Shown piece by piece: positions 1 through 7,157 of a DNA stretch of 25,743 nt. Numbering within the stretch: position 1 is the first letter of the stretch; the number at the start of each line of letters is the position of its first letter. Both the position numbers and the translations under genes were made by a program. A model generated the notes under the pieces. The model had not been told where the DNA came from, did no database searches, and saw nothing but the letters and a program-made list of their open reading frames with translations. Origin of the DNA: a virus; the IMG/VR virus record IMGVR_UViG_3300043434_000364, positions 1 through 25,743 of that record. One strand, given 5' to 3'.

Positions 1-2
1 GA

Positions 3-608
3 ACTAATCAAGAAGTATACGAAGTAATTTATATCGAAATGATTGATCCGTTAGAAGTAAATAAAAAACATCTTAATGCCAGATTAGAACATTTAAGTAG
101 GTCACAACCTTCAATAACTGTTGATAACAGTAATGTTATTTGGCAAAAAGGATTTACAAAGTCTGATCCGCTCACCTCCGACGAACAAGCACAAATTGAT
201 TTGTTAAACGATCCTGCTCCTGTTTCTGTCAGACCGGATCCTTTTATGACTGTCGATAGCACAGGTTATCAAGCATCTAATACAAATTCAACAACATATT
301 ATCCAAGTAGTGTTAGCATTTGGAGAGAAAATATAAAATCTAAAATAGGTCAAACTGAAAGAAATTATTTGCCGTTATGGATGAGAAGTATTCAACCAAA
401 TAGCAAACAAGAATTAGATTTTGTCTTATGCATACCGTTATGTTATTGTAAAGTCGGTACCGGTGACGATATTCTTTTAAACATTAAGTTTAGTGAGTTT
501 GACTTCAAATTATTAGATTACACAGTTGATCGTTACATAATCGATGCTATACAAGGTTCTAGTGAGGATAAATATCTTGTATTTAGAAACGATAGGATAA
601 CAATATGA
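3..608 (+). CDS. C-terminal end of a large virion structural protein (partial)
   Basis: The reading frame is open from the left edge of the window, so this is the 3' part of a longer gene; the ATG at 39 is internal. The residues before it (…VYEVIYIEMIDPLE) look like normal coding sequence. The visible part is about 200 residues, soluble, with no membrane segment, and ends in a short beta-rich domain. From memory, similar ends occur on long baseplate or tail-associated proteins of marine T4-like phages, but no catalytic motif is visible. Its stop overlaps the start of the next gene (ATGA at 605-608), so the two are probably translationally coupled in a late virion operon. The virion assignment is an inference from context and recalled similarity; the exact role is unknown. 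Confidence 0.6.
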   Translation, partial: TNQEVYEVIYIEMIDPLEVNKKHLNARLEHLSRSQPSITVDNSNVIWQKGFTKSDPLTSDEQAQIDLLNDPAPVSVRPDPFMTVDSTGYQASNTNSTTYYPSSVSIWRENIKSKIGQTERNYLPLWMRSIQPNSKQELDFVLCIPLCYCKVGTGDDILLNIKFSEFDFKLLDYTVDRYIIDAIQGSSEDKYLVFRNDRITI

Positions 609-1438
609 GTAATATTAATTACACCAACATCGACGAACTATATCCAGTAGCAGGCCAAGATAACGATAGTCAAGGATTTCGAGATAACTTCGAAACTATT
701 AAAACTGCATTACAAGTAACAAAGTCGGAAATTACTGAGTTACAAACTAATTCAGTACTAACAGCAAGTCTTGATGCTAATGAAATTGTCGATAATGATT
801 TACAAAATTCAACAATTAATAATGGTAAACATTCTAACTTCAATCCTCTTTTCCAATCAGAGACAGTTGCTGTCGATACATTTGACCTTGTTGTATCTCA
901 GTTTCCAGTTAGAACTTTATTATTAACAGGAAACGTAACAATAAACTTTGATGACTGGCATTCAACTGTAGGTGCTGCATCATGCGGGAAAGTAATTATT
1001 CATCTTTCCAGTAGTACTAATTCATTCCAAGTTAACTTTCAACAGTCTGCAGGTACTATAAAGTATAGTGATAATTTTCCAAATCCTTTCACAGTTGATG
1101 CGTTTTCCGCCGGAACAGTTGATATAGTTGAAGCATGGTCATATAATAACGGTGCAACTGTTTATATGAAATACTTAGGAAAGTATGTTTCAACAAGAAG
1201 TAACAATAGAACAATTACAGGATCACTATCTGTTAATGGTTCTTCTACTCTAGGTGATGCAATTACAGATAATATTTCGTTTGCCGGTGTCCCGAGATTT
1301 CCGCCAATGACTACTGCACAGAGATCAAGTTTAACCGGTGTTGCAGGTATGATGATATTTAATACAACAACGGTAAAACTAGAATTGTGTACAATAAGCG
1401 GAGCTCCTGGATCTGCAACTTGGGTAGAATTGAATTAA
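605..1438 (+). CDS. Tail fibre / baseplate-associated virion protein
   Basis: The product is 277 aa. The N-terminus (YPVAGQDNDSQGFRDNF, then a short helical stretch through about residue 50) is a module I recognise from tail-fibre-type and other virion proteins of marine T4-like phages. The middle is Ser/Thr/Asn-rich and beta-strand-like. The C-terminus (MTTAQRSSLTGVAGMMIFNTTT, ending in TWVELN) matches the short tip segment at the end of many phage fibre proteins. No enzymatic motif is visible. It overlaps the upstream structural gene by 4 nt and is followed one base later by the 1440 gene. A role as a fibre or fibre-like appendage that contacts the host surface is likely; which appendage cannot be told from sequence alone. 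Confidence 0.65.
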   Translation: MSNINYTNIDELYPVAGQDNDSQGFRDNFETIKTALQVTKSEITELQTNSVLTASLDANEIVDNDLQNSTINNGKHSNFNPLFQSETVAVDTFDLVVSQFPVRTLLLTGNVTINFDDWHSTVGAASCGKVIIHLSSSTNSFQVNFQQSAGTIKYSDNFPNPFTVDAFSAGTVDIVEAWSYNNGATVYMKYLGKYVSTRSNNRTITGSLSVNGSSTLGDAITDNISFAGVPRFPPMTTAQRSSLTGVAGMMIFNTTTVKLELCTISGAPGSATWVELN

Positions 1439-1439
1439 T

Positions 1440-1670
1440 ATGCATCCATTAGTTCAAAATTTGTCATCGTTAAAAGATTCAGAAATTGAATTTAAAGTTA
1501 ACGATTTAACAAGAAAGTATTTTATGACTTCAAATTATGAAGTTCGAAGTCAAATTAGTGTTATTTTAGAAACTTACAAAGAAGAATTGTCTGTTCGTCG
1601 ACAAAAAGAACTCGATCGAATGGCAAATGAAAGAAATAAAGATCTTGACAAGTTGATTAACATTAACTAA
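1440..1670 (+). CDS. Small conserved helical phage protein, function unknown
   Basis: The product is 76 aa, starting MHPLVQNLSSLKDSEIE. It is highly charged and predicted almost entirely helical, with Arg/Lys/Glu-rich heptad-like spacing in the second half (YKEELSVRRQKELDRM). The ATG lies one base after the TAA of the fibre-type gene, and no good ribosome binding site is visible, so translation probably depends on coupling. I recall very similar small proteins at the end of the structural block in T4-like cyanophages, none with an assigned function. A promoter for the next gene lies inside its last codons. Confidence 0.65.
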   Translation: MHPLVQNLSSLKDSEIEFKVNDLTRKYFMTSNYEVRSQISVILETYKEELSVRRQKELDRMANERNKDLDKLININ

Positions 1671-1673
1671 TAT
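1645..1673 (+). promoter_or_regulatory. Candidate sigma70 promoter for the DnaE-like gene
   Basis: TTGACA at 1645-1650 is followed after 17 bases by TAATAT at 1668-1673 (4 of 6 matches to TATAAT). The start point predicted about 7 bases downstream falls on the ATG at 1680, so the transcript would have no leader. The -35 overlaps an 8-bp palindrome, AAGATCTT (1639-1646). It lies inside the end of the preceding gene, so chance occurrence cannot be excluded. Confidence 0.4.
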
Positions 1674-1679
1674 ATAGGC

Positions 1680-2171
1680 ATGCGCCTAGATCAGTACGGA
1701 CTCCCAATATACAATTCACAAGATGTGTTTAATTTACTATATTACGGTAAATTAAACACCTTGTCATCGATCACTGTCGATAAAGACGACGATCTGCTAT
1801 CTTTAGAAAATGTTGCAGACATCAAACTCTGCGATCCGATTCCGAATATTGTCTCAATAGAGGAGTTTGATGCATTATCGCAAAGTGTCTGGTTTATACC
1901 CGACGAATATAAAAATTTAGACATTGAACAATATGTATATTCCCTATCATCCGATACTCGAGTATATGAAGAAATGGATGAATATAAAAATAGAAAAATG
2001 TTGGATTTATTAAGATGGTTAAAATATTTTGTTGACGTCTGTGATCAAAATAACATTGTATCCGGAGTAGGTCGAGGCTCAAGTGTTGCTAGTTATGTGT
2101 TATACTTATTAGGAGTGCATCACATTGACAGCATCAAATATAATTTAGATTGGAGAGAATTCTTAAGATAA
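1680..2171 (+). CDS. DnaE (Pol III alpha)-like fragment protein
   Basis: The product is 163 aa. The last 40 residues (SGVGRGSSVASYVLYLLGV, then HHIDSIKYNLDWREFL) align by eye with the DnaE stretch GRGSxAGSLVAYxLxITxxDPLxxxLLFERFL, which in bacterial DNA polymerase III alpha lies just before the PDFD-type catalytic aspartates. The phage protein ends before those aspartates, so it cannot be a polymerase. The N-terminal 115 residues are acidic and unrecognised. I recall proteins of this kind in T4-like cyanophages annotated as polymerase III alpha fragments. It may be a stand-alone binding module or a relic. It sits ahead of the GroES and clamp-loader genes, behind its own candidate promoter. 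Confidence 0.6.
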   Translation: MRLDQYGLPIYNSQDVFNLLYYGKLNTLSSITVDKDDDLLSLENVADIKLCDPIPNIVSIEEFDALSQSVWFIPDEYKNLDIEQYVYSLSSDTRVYEEMDEYKNRKMLDLLRWLKYFVDVCDQNNIVSGVGRGSSVASYVLYLLGVHHIDSIKYNLDWREFLR

Positions 2172-2198
2172 GTAGAATAACTCTTAAAGGAGATTAAA

Positions 2199-2480
2199 AT
2201 GAAAGAGAAACAAAGAACAATACACAAGTCGATGCTAGGAAAAGAAGTTGATATGCATAAACTTTCAATGCAAAATGAAATGACTGTTGCTATCGGAAAT
2301 GCAAAAGTTAATGCACGAGGCGATGAATTAGGTCCAGGTGGTAAGATTATCCGAAAACGTGAAGAAGTACTAAGAGCCGCAGCAACTAGACGACCAAATG
2401 AATCTGCACCTGTATCAAAGCCCGTCGATGAATCTATTATAAAAGACATCGAAGACATGGACCCAGAAGGTGATGAATGA
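2199..2480 (+). CDS. Small conserved charged phage protein, function unknown
   Basis: The product is 93 aa. The central motif (NARGDELGPGGKIIRKREE) is one I recall in small proteins of T4-like cyanophages that have no known role. The protein is hydrophilic and probably partly disordered, with a basic middle and an acidic C-terminus (IEDMDPEGDE). It has a strong ribosome binding site, AAAGGAG, 6-7 bases upstream. Its stop overlaps the GroES-like start by ATGA, so the two are co-translated. Neither membrane segments nor metal-binding motifs are visible. Confidence 0.65.
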   Translation: MKEKQRTIHKSMLGKEVDMHKLSMQNEMTVAIGNAKVNARGDELGPGGKIIRKREEVLRAAATRRPNESAPVSKPVDESIIKDIEDMDPEGDE

Positions 2481-2854
2481 AAATTAATAAGATTAATCCT
2501 ATTTTAGACCATATTTTAGTTACTGATATGAATTTTGGTGAACAAGTAACTTCTAGTGGAATCGTGCTTCGAAGCGATAATGGAAAAAGCGAAGGAGTTA
2601 AGCCGAGATGGAGCAAAGTATATGCTGTGGGCCCGGATCAAAAGGATGTAAAAGTGGGAGACTGGTTACTTGTTGAACATGGAAGATGGACTAGAGGTGT
2701 TGAACTAGAAATTGGCGATACTGAGGATAAAACAGAGTTGTTTCGTATTGATCCAGAAGGTATACTTATTGTTGCAGATGAGAGACCTTCCGATTTAGAA
2801 TTTGGACAACACGCAACTCCAACTAGACCCGGTCTTTCCGATTTTCAATTTTAA
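2477..2854 (+). CDS. GroES/gp31-like co-chaperonin
   Basis: The product is 125 aa, longer than bacterial GroES (about 97) and close to T4 gp31 (111). The N-terminus (INPILDHILV) matches the first GroES strand. It is followed by a mobile-loop-like stretch with GIVL at residues 28-31, the hydrophobic tripeptide region that docks on GroEL. The GroES core pattern VYAVGP…DVKVGDWLLVEHG lies at about 48-69, and ILIVADE near residue 96-102 closes the barrel. In T4, gp31 replaces host GroES so that the GroEL cage can fold the major capsid protein; the same role is inferred here. A tail of about 20 residues after the barrel is unusual. It overlaps the 2199 gene and is followed closely by the clamp loader gene. 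Confidence 0.85.
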   Translation: MKINKINPILDHILVTDMNFGEQVTSSGIVLRSDNGKSEGVKPRWSKVYAVGPDQKDVKVGDWLLVEHGRWTRGVELEIGDTEDKTELFRIDPEGILIVADERPSDLEFGQHATPTRPGLSDFQF

Positions 2855-2863
2855 AGGTAATAT

Positions 2864-3787
2864 ATGTCAGGTTTGAAACAAATTTGGGTTGATAAGTATC
2901 GTCCGTCGTCTATAGATGATTATGTATTTCAGGATGAACACTTAAAGTATCAAATAAAAGAATGGATTGAAAGCAAAAGTATCCCTCATTTGTTATTTAG
3001 AGGAGGTCCGGGTACTGGTAAAACTACTTTAGCAAAAATTATACTAAATGAACTCGGTGTACAAAGTGCCGATGTATTATTTGCTAACGGTAGTAAAGAA
3101 TGTAGGAAAATCGAATGGGTTGATAAACTAATTTCGTTTTGTTCTACAATGCCATTCGGAGATTTTAAAGTTGTATTAATTGACGAAGCAGATTACATGA
3201 ACGGGCAATCTGTACAACCGTCGTTAAGAAATTTAATTGAAGATTTTGGAAGTGCGGTTCGATTTATTCTTACTTGCAATTATGGCAATAAGATTATTCC
3301 GCCGTTGCATAGTCGATTTCAAACCTTTCATTTCGAAAAATCAGATTTAAATAATTTTACCGAACGAGCAGCAACAATTCTTATTAACGAAGGAATTAAC
3401 TTTGACTTAGAAACGTTAGACACATTTGTTAAAGGAACATATCCGGATCTAAGAAAATGTATCAATAATTTAGAATCAAATTGTAGGAATGGACAACTAA
3501 TTGTACCGGCTACTAATGACGATAGCGCAGATTACAGAGTTCAAATGGTAGATTTGTTTCAAAAAGGTAAGATATCCGAAGCAAGGAAATTAATTTGTAG
3601 TCAAGCACTTCCGGAAGAAATGGAAGATATCTATGTATGGCTGTACAATAATCTTGAAATATTTGGCAACGAAGAAGCTCAAGATAAAGCGATTTTGATT
3701 ATAAAAGATGGGTTAGTTGATCATAACTTTATTGCAGACCCGGAAATTAACCTTGCAGCAACTTTAGTTAGACTGGCTAGACTATGA
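2864..3787 (+). CDS. 44: Sliding-clamp loader large subunit (gp44-like AAA+ ATPase)
   Basis: The product is 307 aa (T4 gp44 is 319). It opens with WVDKYRP, typical of clamp loader ATPases. Walker A GGPGTGKT is at 47-54, Walker B VVLIDEAD at 103-110 and sensor 1 TCN at about 137-139. An arginine-finger motif, HSRF, follows at 149-152; the usual SRC reads SRF here, but the Arg is kept. The C-terminal third is helical, as in the collar domain. With a gp62-type small subunit (not in the window) it would open and load the gp45 clamp for the polymerase at 18670. It has an AAAGGT ribosome binding site and overlaps the dCMP deaminase gene by ATGA. Confidence 0.92.
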   Translation: MSGLKQIWVDKYRPSSIDDYVFQDEHLKYQIKEWIESKSIPHLLFRGGPGTGKTTLAKIILNELGVQSADVLFANGSKECRKIEWVDKLISFCSTMPFGDFKVVLIDEADYMNGQSVQPSLRNLIEDFGSAVRFILTCNYGNKIIPPLHSRFQTFHFEKSDLNNFTERAATILINEGINFDLETLDTFVKGTYPDLRKCINNLESNCRNGQLIVPATNDDSADYRVQMVDLFQKGKISEARKLICSQALPEEMEDIYVWLYNNLEIFGNEEAQDKAILIIKDGLVDHNFIADPEINLAATLVRLARL

Positions 3788-4284
3788 AACAACGACTGAA
3801 AGAAGCTTACATGAAAACCGCAGAAACATTTGCGGATCTAAGCTATGCTCAACGATTGCATGTCGGCGCTATCATTGTAAAAGACGATAGAATCATTTCT
3901 ATCGGATATAATGGAATGCCGTCTGGATGGGATAACAACTGCGAAAACAAAGTATATATGGATTTTGATGCAGGAGGATGGCTGGACATCGATGAAATTA
4001 TGACTAGATGGCCGTTAGAAGATGATAAAGGTCGATATCATCTTAAATCAAAACCAGAGGTATTACATGCTGAAACCAATGCGATCGCTAAATTAGCTAA
4101 AAGTACTGAATCTGGTGTTGACGCTACTATGTTTATTACTCATGGTCCTTGCTTGGATTGTGCCAAACTTATATACCAGTCTGGTATTACTAGTGTGTTC
4201 TATCGCACTTCTTATCGTTCAGAAGCAGGAATACAATTCCTAAGACTATCAGGAGTGACTGTAGAGAAACTTGAGGGGAATTAA
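3784..4284 (+). CDS. cd: Deoxycytidylate (dCMP) deaminase
   Basis: The product is 166 aa. It has the zinc-dependent cytidine/deoxycytidylate deaminase signature: HAE at 95-97 (zinc ligand His and catalytic Glu) and PCLDC at 122-126 (two zinc Cys). The N-terminal SYAQRLHVGAIIVKDDRIISIGYNG is typical of dCMP deaminases. The enzyme converts dCMP to dUMP, the substrate of thymidylate synthase, and so supplies dTTP to an AT-rich genome. An insert of about 30 residues between GYNGMPSGWDN and HAE resembles the segment that carries extra metal or allosteric contacts in T4 Cd. The stop codon lies in the loop of a strong hairpin (4268-4295). Confidence 0.92.
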   Translation: MKQRLKEAYMKTAETFADLSYAQRLHVGAIIVKDDRIISIGYNGMPSGWDNNCENKVYMDFDAGGWLDIDEIMTRWPLEDDKGRYHLKSKPEVLHAETNAIAKLAKSTESGVDATMFITHGPCLDCAKLIYQSGITSVFYRTSYRSEAGIQFLRLSGVTVEKLEGN

Positions 4285-4295
4285 CCCCTCAAGTT
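4268..4295. terminator. Strong hairpin between convergent genes, likely bidirectional terminator
   Basis: A perfect 11-bp stem (AACTTGAGGGG with CCCCTCAAGTT) encloses the 6-base loop AATTAA, which contains the dCMP deaminase stop codon. It lies in the 18-base gap region between two genes that converge (deaminase plus strand, phoH minus strand). The T tract is weak on the plus side; on the minus side TTTCTC follows the stem. It is GC-rich against an AT-rich background. Confidence 0.75.
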
Positions 4296-4302
4296 AGTAC
4301 TA

Positions 4303-5022
4303 TTAGTCTCCGTAGATCGAAAGCACCTCCTTAACTGCTTCATGTCGTTCAATATCTTTATGATCAAACTGCACTAGATCAATATGTTTTAGTGCAGGAT
4401 TTTCTGCGAGTAGGCCACAGAAATTAATTAGACCATTATCATTAAGTCTATCTGCTTGTGCTAAATCTCCTGTAACAACCATCTTACTATTTTCTCCTAA
4501 TCGGGTCAATAGCATTTTCATTTGATTAATTGTTGCATTTTGCATCTCATCCGCAACAATATATGCATTTTTAAAGGTACGTCCTCTCATATATGCTAAC
4601 GGGCTTATTTCAATAACTCCCTCTTCTAACATCTTATCGATTTCTTTCTTGTGGTAATACTCCGCAAAAACATCAAATATAGGTCTTGTCCACGGTGCCA
4701 TTTTTTCATTTAAGGTACCTGGCAAAAATCCTAAATCTTCATCTACGGATACGGCGGGTCTTGTAACTACAATCTTGTCCACAATCCCTTCTTGGAACAA
4801 TTTGATTCCGTGTAATACGGCTAAAAGTGTTTTACCTGTACCAGCAGGACCGATCGCAAATACAATATTCTTTGTGTCATCTTTTAACAAATTTAAATAT
4901 GCTTTTTGATTAGAACCGCGTGGTGTAAGAACAACACGGTGTTTCTTTTGAGGAATGTAAGGCTGATTAAAATCAATTACTTGAACTTCTGATGTAAAAC
5001 GCTTTTTTACTCTTTTACTCAT
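4303..5022 (-). CDS. phoH: PhoH-like ATPase
   Basis: The product is 239 aa from the ATG at 5022. Walker A GPAGTGKT is at 58-65, the Walker B-like IVADEMQ at 155-161, and the PhoH motif VTGDLAQAD at 183-191. TRPAV…LGFLPG is also characteristic. PhoH-family ATPases are common marker genes of marine T4-like phages; the bacterial family is linked to phosphate limitation and RNA metabolism, but the phage role is unproved. I chose 5022 because AGGAG lies about 11 bases before it. An in-frame ATG at 5061 would add 13 residues, but it sits inside a hairpin and has no good ribosome binding site. It is the only convincing minus-strand gene here. Confidence 0.9.
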   Translation of the reverse strand: MSKRVKKRFTSEVQVIDFNQPYIPQKKHRVVLTPRGSNQKAYLNLLKDDTKNIVFAIGPAGTGKTLLAVLHGIKLFQEGIVDKIVVTRPAVSVDEDLGFLPGTLNEKMAPWTRPIFDVFAEYYHKKEIDKMLEEGVIEISPLAYMRGRTFKNAYIVADEMQNATINQMKMLLTRLGENSKMVVTGDLAQADRLNDNGLINFCGLLAENPALKHIDLVQFDHKDIERHEAVKEVLSIYGD

Positions 5023-5052
5023 GTAGTTTATATCTCCTACTCTAATAGTAAA

Positions 5053-5094
5053 GTAGGACATGTAGTGACCGCCCGATAACTACAGAGGTCCTAC
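5053..5094 (-). promoter_or_regulatory. Structured leader of phoH (possible RNA switch)
   Basis: Two nested inverted repeats are present: GTAGGAC (5053-5059) with GTCCTAC (5088-5094), and TGTAGT (5061-5066) with ACTACA (5079-5084), closing on a 12-base loop. On the phoH transcript this hairpin lies just before the ribosome binding site GTAGGAG (about 5033-5039). The 3' arm of the hairpin, GUCCUAC in RNA, can pair at 6 of 7 positions with that site, so two alternative foldings are possible. Confidence 0.45.
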
Positions 5095-5149
5095 AAAGTA
5101 TTTAAGCGATAATTTAAAAAGTAAACTGCTATGTTATGTTTTTAAACCA

Positions 5150-5157
5150 GCTAAATA
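5150..5157 (+). promoter_or_regulatory. Possible late promoter (GCTAAATA)
   Basis: GCTAAATA matches 6 of 8 positions of the T4 late -10 box TATAAATA and lies 24 bases before the ATG at 5182 of a virion-type gene, in the only intergenic gap on this side of phoH. The match is weak on its own; it is supported by better copies before other virion-type genes. Confidence 0.35.
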
Positions 5158-5181
5158 AGTATAAGTAAATTGGAATCAATT

Positions 5182-5781
5182 ATGTATGATATTTTAGAAG
5201 TTATTAGAAACATCGAAGGAATCTACGAAAACAATACTAATCTTTCAGTGTTAAAGGACTTTGAGAGAGTTTTAGATGTATTGGATATGTATGCATACGA
5301 AAACTGGTATGACGGTGAACTAGCATATGGTCCTCAAGTAGATAGACATTGGATTACCGCAGGATTTATGTGGCCTAGAGATAAGATGCCTAATCCTACT
5401 GCTGCAAAAAGATTAACTGATTTAGGTTGTCGGGTTATATACGAAAAATCAAATCTAGTCGAACCAAGAAAGATCGAAAGTGCATCTGACTATCGACCTG
5501 GAACTAAGAAAGGAAAACTTGATAGACATCCAATTTGGATTGTTGAGATTCAAATGCCTAAAAAAGTAGCGTTCGATATCTTTAGAGGATATATGAACAA
5601 GCTAAAGAGCGAGCAGAGAGAAGATCTCGAAGATTCGGCACCCGCAACATTGCCACAAGCAGCGATGCCTCAACAAGCTGCACCTATGGCTCCGGGAGGA
5701 ATGCCTTCTGCTGCACCAGGCGGAATGGCTCCGGCAGGGGGCGGAATGGCTGCACCAGGCGGCATTGCACCATCGGTATAA
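5182..5781 (+). CDS. Virion-type protein with collagen-like Pro/Gly/Ala/Met tail
   Basis: The product is 199 aa from the ATG at 5182, which has GGA about 8 bases upstream; a TTG 12 bases earlier is in frame but poorly placed. Residues 1-150 form a compact domain (FERVLDVLDMYAYENWYDGE near 30-50, HPIWIVEIQMPKKVAFDIF near 120-138) that I recall in virion proteins of T4-like cyanophages. From about residue 155 the sequence becomes low-complexity, with repeated APGGM, PQQAAP and AGGGMAAPGG. This looks disordered or collagen-like and may be exposed on the particle. It follows a possible late motif and precedes another virion-type gene. The molecular role is unknown. Confidence 0.6.
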   Translation: MYDILEVIRNIEGIYENNTNLSVLKDFERVLDVLDMYAYENWYDGELAYGPQVDRHWITAGFMWPRDKMPNPTAAKRLTDLGCRVIYEKSNLVEPRKIESASDYRPGTKKGKLDRHPIWIVEIQMPKKVAFDIFRGYMNKLKSEQREDLEDSAPATLPQAAMPQQAAPMAPGGMPSAAPGGMAPAGGGMAAPGGIAPSV

Positions 5782-5784
5782 ATA
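5777..5784 (+). promoter_or_regulatory. T4-type late promoter motif TATAAATA
   Basis: This is a perfect match to the T4 late -10 octamer, overlapping the stop codon of the 5182 gene. The start point expected 6-8 bases downstream would fall at or beside the ATG at 5792, leaving essentially no leader. Confidence 0.5.
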
Positions 5785-5791
5785 AAAAAGT

Positions 5792-6523
5792 ATGATCATT
5801 AAAGAAAATTTAAAAGCTAAAGATTTACGTCACTTTGTTGATAAAGTGTTTGAAGTTGATTCATATAAAAGTAAGATCGGCGATGACAAGGACATTATCA
5901 CACTTAGCTTTACTGTAAAAGAAGAAGACCCTGCAAAAGATATGGAACATTTTATCGAAATGGGTTATAACTTTGTGTTAGATGCAGATGTAAGTCCGGG
6001 AGAAACTGATGATAGCGTGTACAAAGTATACGTTGAATTAGAACGATCAAGACATGCTCCGGATCAAATTAGAGAAGTACTAAACGGTTTAGAAGTTATT
6101 ACCGGAATTGATAATTTTAGATTCAGATACTTTAAAGGATTTACTAGTTACGATGCAACTATTGAAAATTTAGAAAAGATTATTCCTATAGATGTTGATT
6201 CGTATGACGATGCAACTGAAAGATTCTATATGGAGAATTTTACTAATTTCTTTTCTAATAGCTATACTGATAATATTCAACTGTTAAGTGAATCTATTCG
6301 ATTTACACGTGTTCGTATGGAGCCGCAAACTTTTAATATTGTATGTAGTGGTCCAAAGAACAAAGTATACGAATCTATTAAAGGTCCGATAATGATAGAA
6401 AGTAAAGATATTGCAGAAGTACTATATCTTACTAAGTCAATCGGAAATTACAACATTACTAAAATTAAGAATACATTTATATTTGAAAATAACGGCTGGG
6501 CCGTAGCATTGGAGAAAAAATAA
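5792..6523 (+). CDS. Virion-associated protein, function unknown
   Basis: The product is 243 aa, acidic and soluble, with alternating short helices and strands. It has no signal peptide, membrane segment or recognised catalytic motif. I recall similar proteins beside the 5182-type gene in marine T4-like phages, where both are listed as structural. It starts 10 bases after that gene, behind a perfect late-promoter octamer, and no ribosome binding site is visible before the ATG (AAAAAAG only). It overlaps the endolysin gene by one base (TAATG). Late expression and a virion or assembly role are inferred from position. Confidence 0.55.
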   Translation: MIIKENLKAKDLRHFVDKVFEVDSYKSKIGDDKDIITLSFTVKEEDPAKDMEHFIEMGYNFVLDADVSPGETDDSVYKVYVELERSRHAPDQIREVLNGLEVITGIDNFRFRYFKGFTSYDATIENLEKIIPIDVDSYDDATERFYMENFTNFFSNSYTDNIQLLSESIRFTRVRMEPQTFNIVCSGPKNKVYESIKGPIMIESKDIAEVLYLTKSIGNYNITKIKNTFIFENNGWAVALEKK

Positions 6524-7155
6524 TGACTGAAGGATTTGATTTTGAATTTACTCAGGATAAGTTAGCACAGCTTATTCCGGGAAATCCATATTTAGAAAAC
6601 TGGTATAATGCATTAGTTCAAATTTTACCAGAATACGGAATTAACACAGCACCTCGAGTAGCAGCATTTATTGCACAATGCTCCCACGAATCGGGCAATT
6701 TTAAATTATTAAAAGAAAATTTAAACTATCGTGCAGCAACATTAAGAAAAGTGTTTCCTAAATACTTTCCAACTGATGCATTAGCAGAATCTTATGCTGG
6801 ACACCCTGAAAAGATTGCAAATAAAGTTTACGGCGGACGTATGGGCAACGGTGACGAAGCATCCGGTGATGGTTTCCGTTATTGCGGTCGCGGACTTATT
6901 CAGTTAACTGGTAAGGAAAACTATACCTGGTTTGCTGAAAGTATCGGTATGGAGCCCGAAGAAGTTTCTGAATACTTAGGTACATTCGAAGGTGCTGTTC
7001 AATCTGCATGTTGGTTCTGGGAAACTAATAACTTAAATCAATATGCCGATAGTAACGATATTCTTACTATGACTAAACGTATCAATGGTGGTACAATCGG
7101 TCTTGAAGATCGTAAGAAACATTATGCACATGCTATGCATGTATTGCAAGGATAA
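6523..7155 (+). CDS. Endolysin, glycoside hydrolase family 19 (chitinase/lysozyme type)
   Basis: The product is 210 aa. The GH19 pattern is clear: FIAQCSHESGNF (residues 49-60, putative catalytic E56), KENLNY with E65 as the likely second acid, then GDGFRYCGRGLIQLTG at 115-130, which lines the substrate groove. Family members in phages cleave the glycan strands of peptidoglycan. It has no signal peptide and no cell-wall-binding domain, so it should reach the wall through a holin lesion. It heads a lysis block that includes spanins (7158, 7489) and a holin-like gene (8474). A short N-terminal extension precedes the catalytic domain. Confidence 0.88.
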   Translation: MTEGFDFEFTQDKLAQLIPGNPYLENWYNALVQILPEYGINTAPRVAAFIAQCSHESGNFKLLKENLNYRAATLRKVFPKYFPTDALAESYAGHPEKIANKVYGGRMGNGDEASGDGFRYCGRGLIQLTGKENYTWFAESIGMEPEEVSEYLGTFEGAVQSACWFWETNNLNQYADSNDILTMTKRINGGTIGLEDRKKHYAHAMHVLQG

Positions 7156-7157
7156 AA

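Noticed and set aside
2125-2150. TTGACA with a nearby TATAAT inside the DnaE-like gene
   Set aside because: The spacing is only 8 bases, which is unusable for a sigma70 promoter.
2120-2458. 112-aa open frame on the minus strand
   Set aside because: It lies opposite the better supported 2199 gene, lacks a ribosome binding site and has the Ser/Ile/Phe-rich composition of an antisense shadow.
5023-5061. Longer phoH start at 5061
   Set aside because: That ATG lies in a hairpin with no good ribosome binding site, while 5022 has AGGAG; 5061 is still possible.
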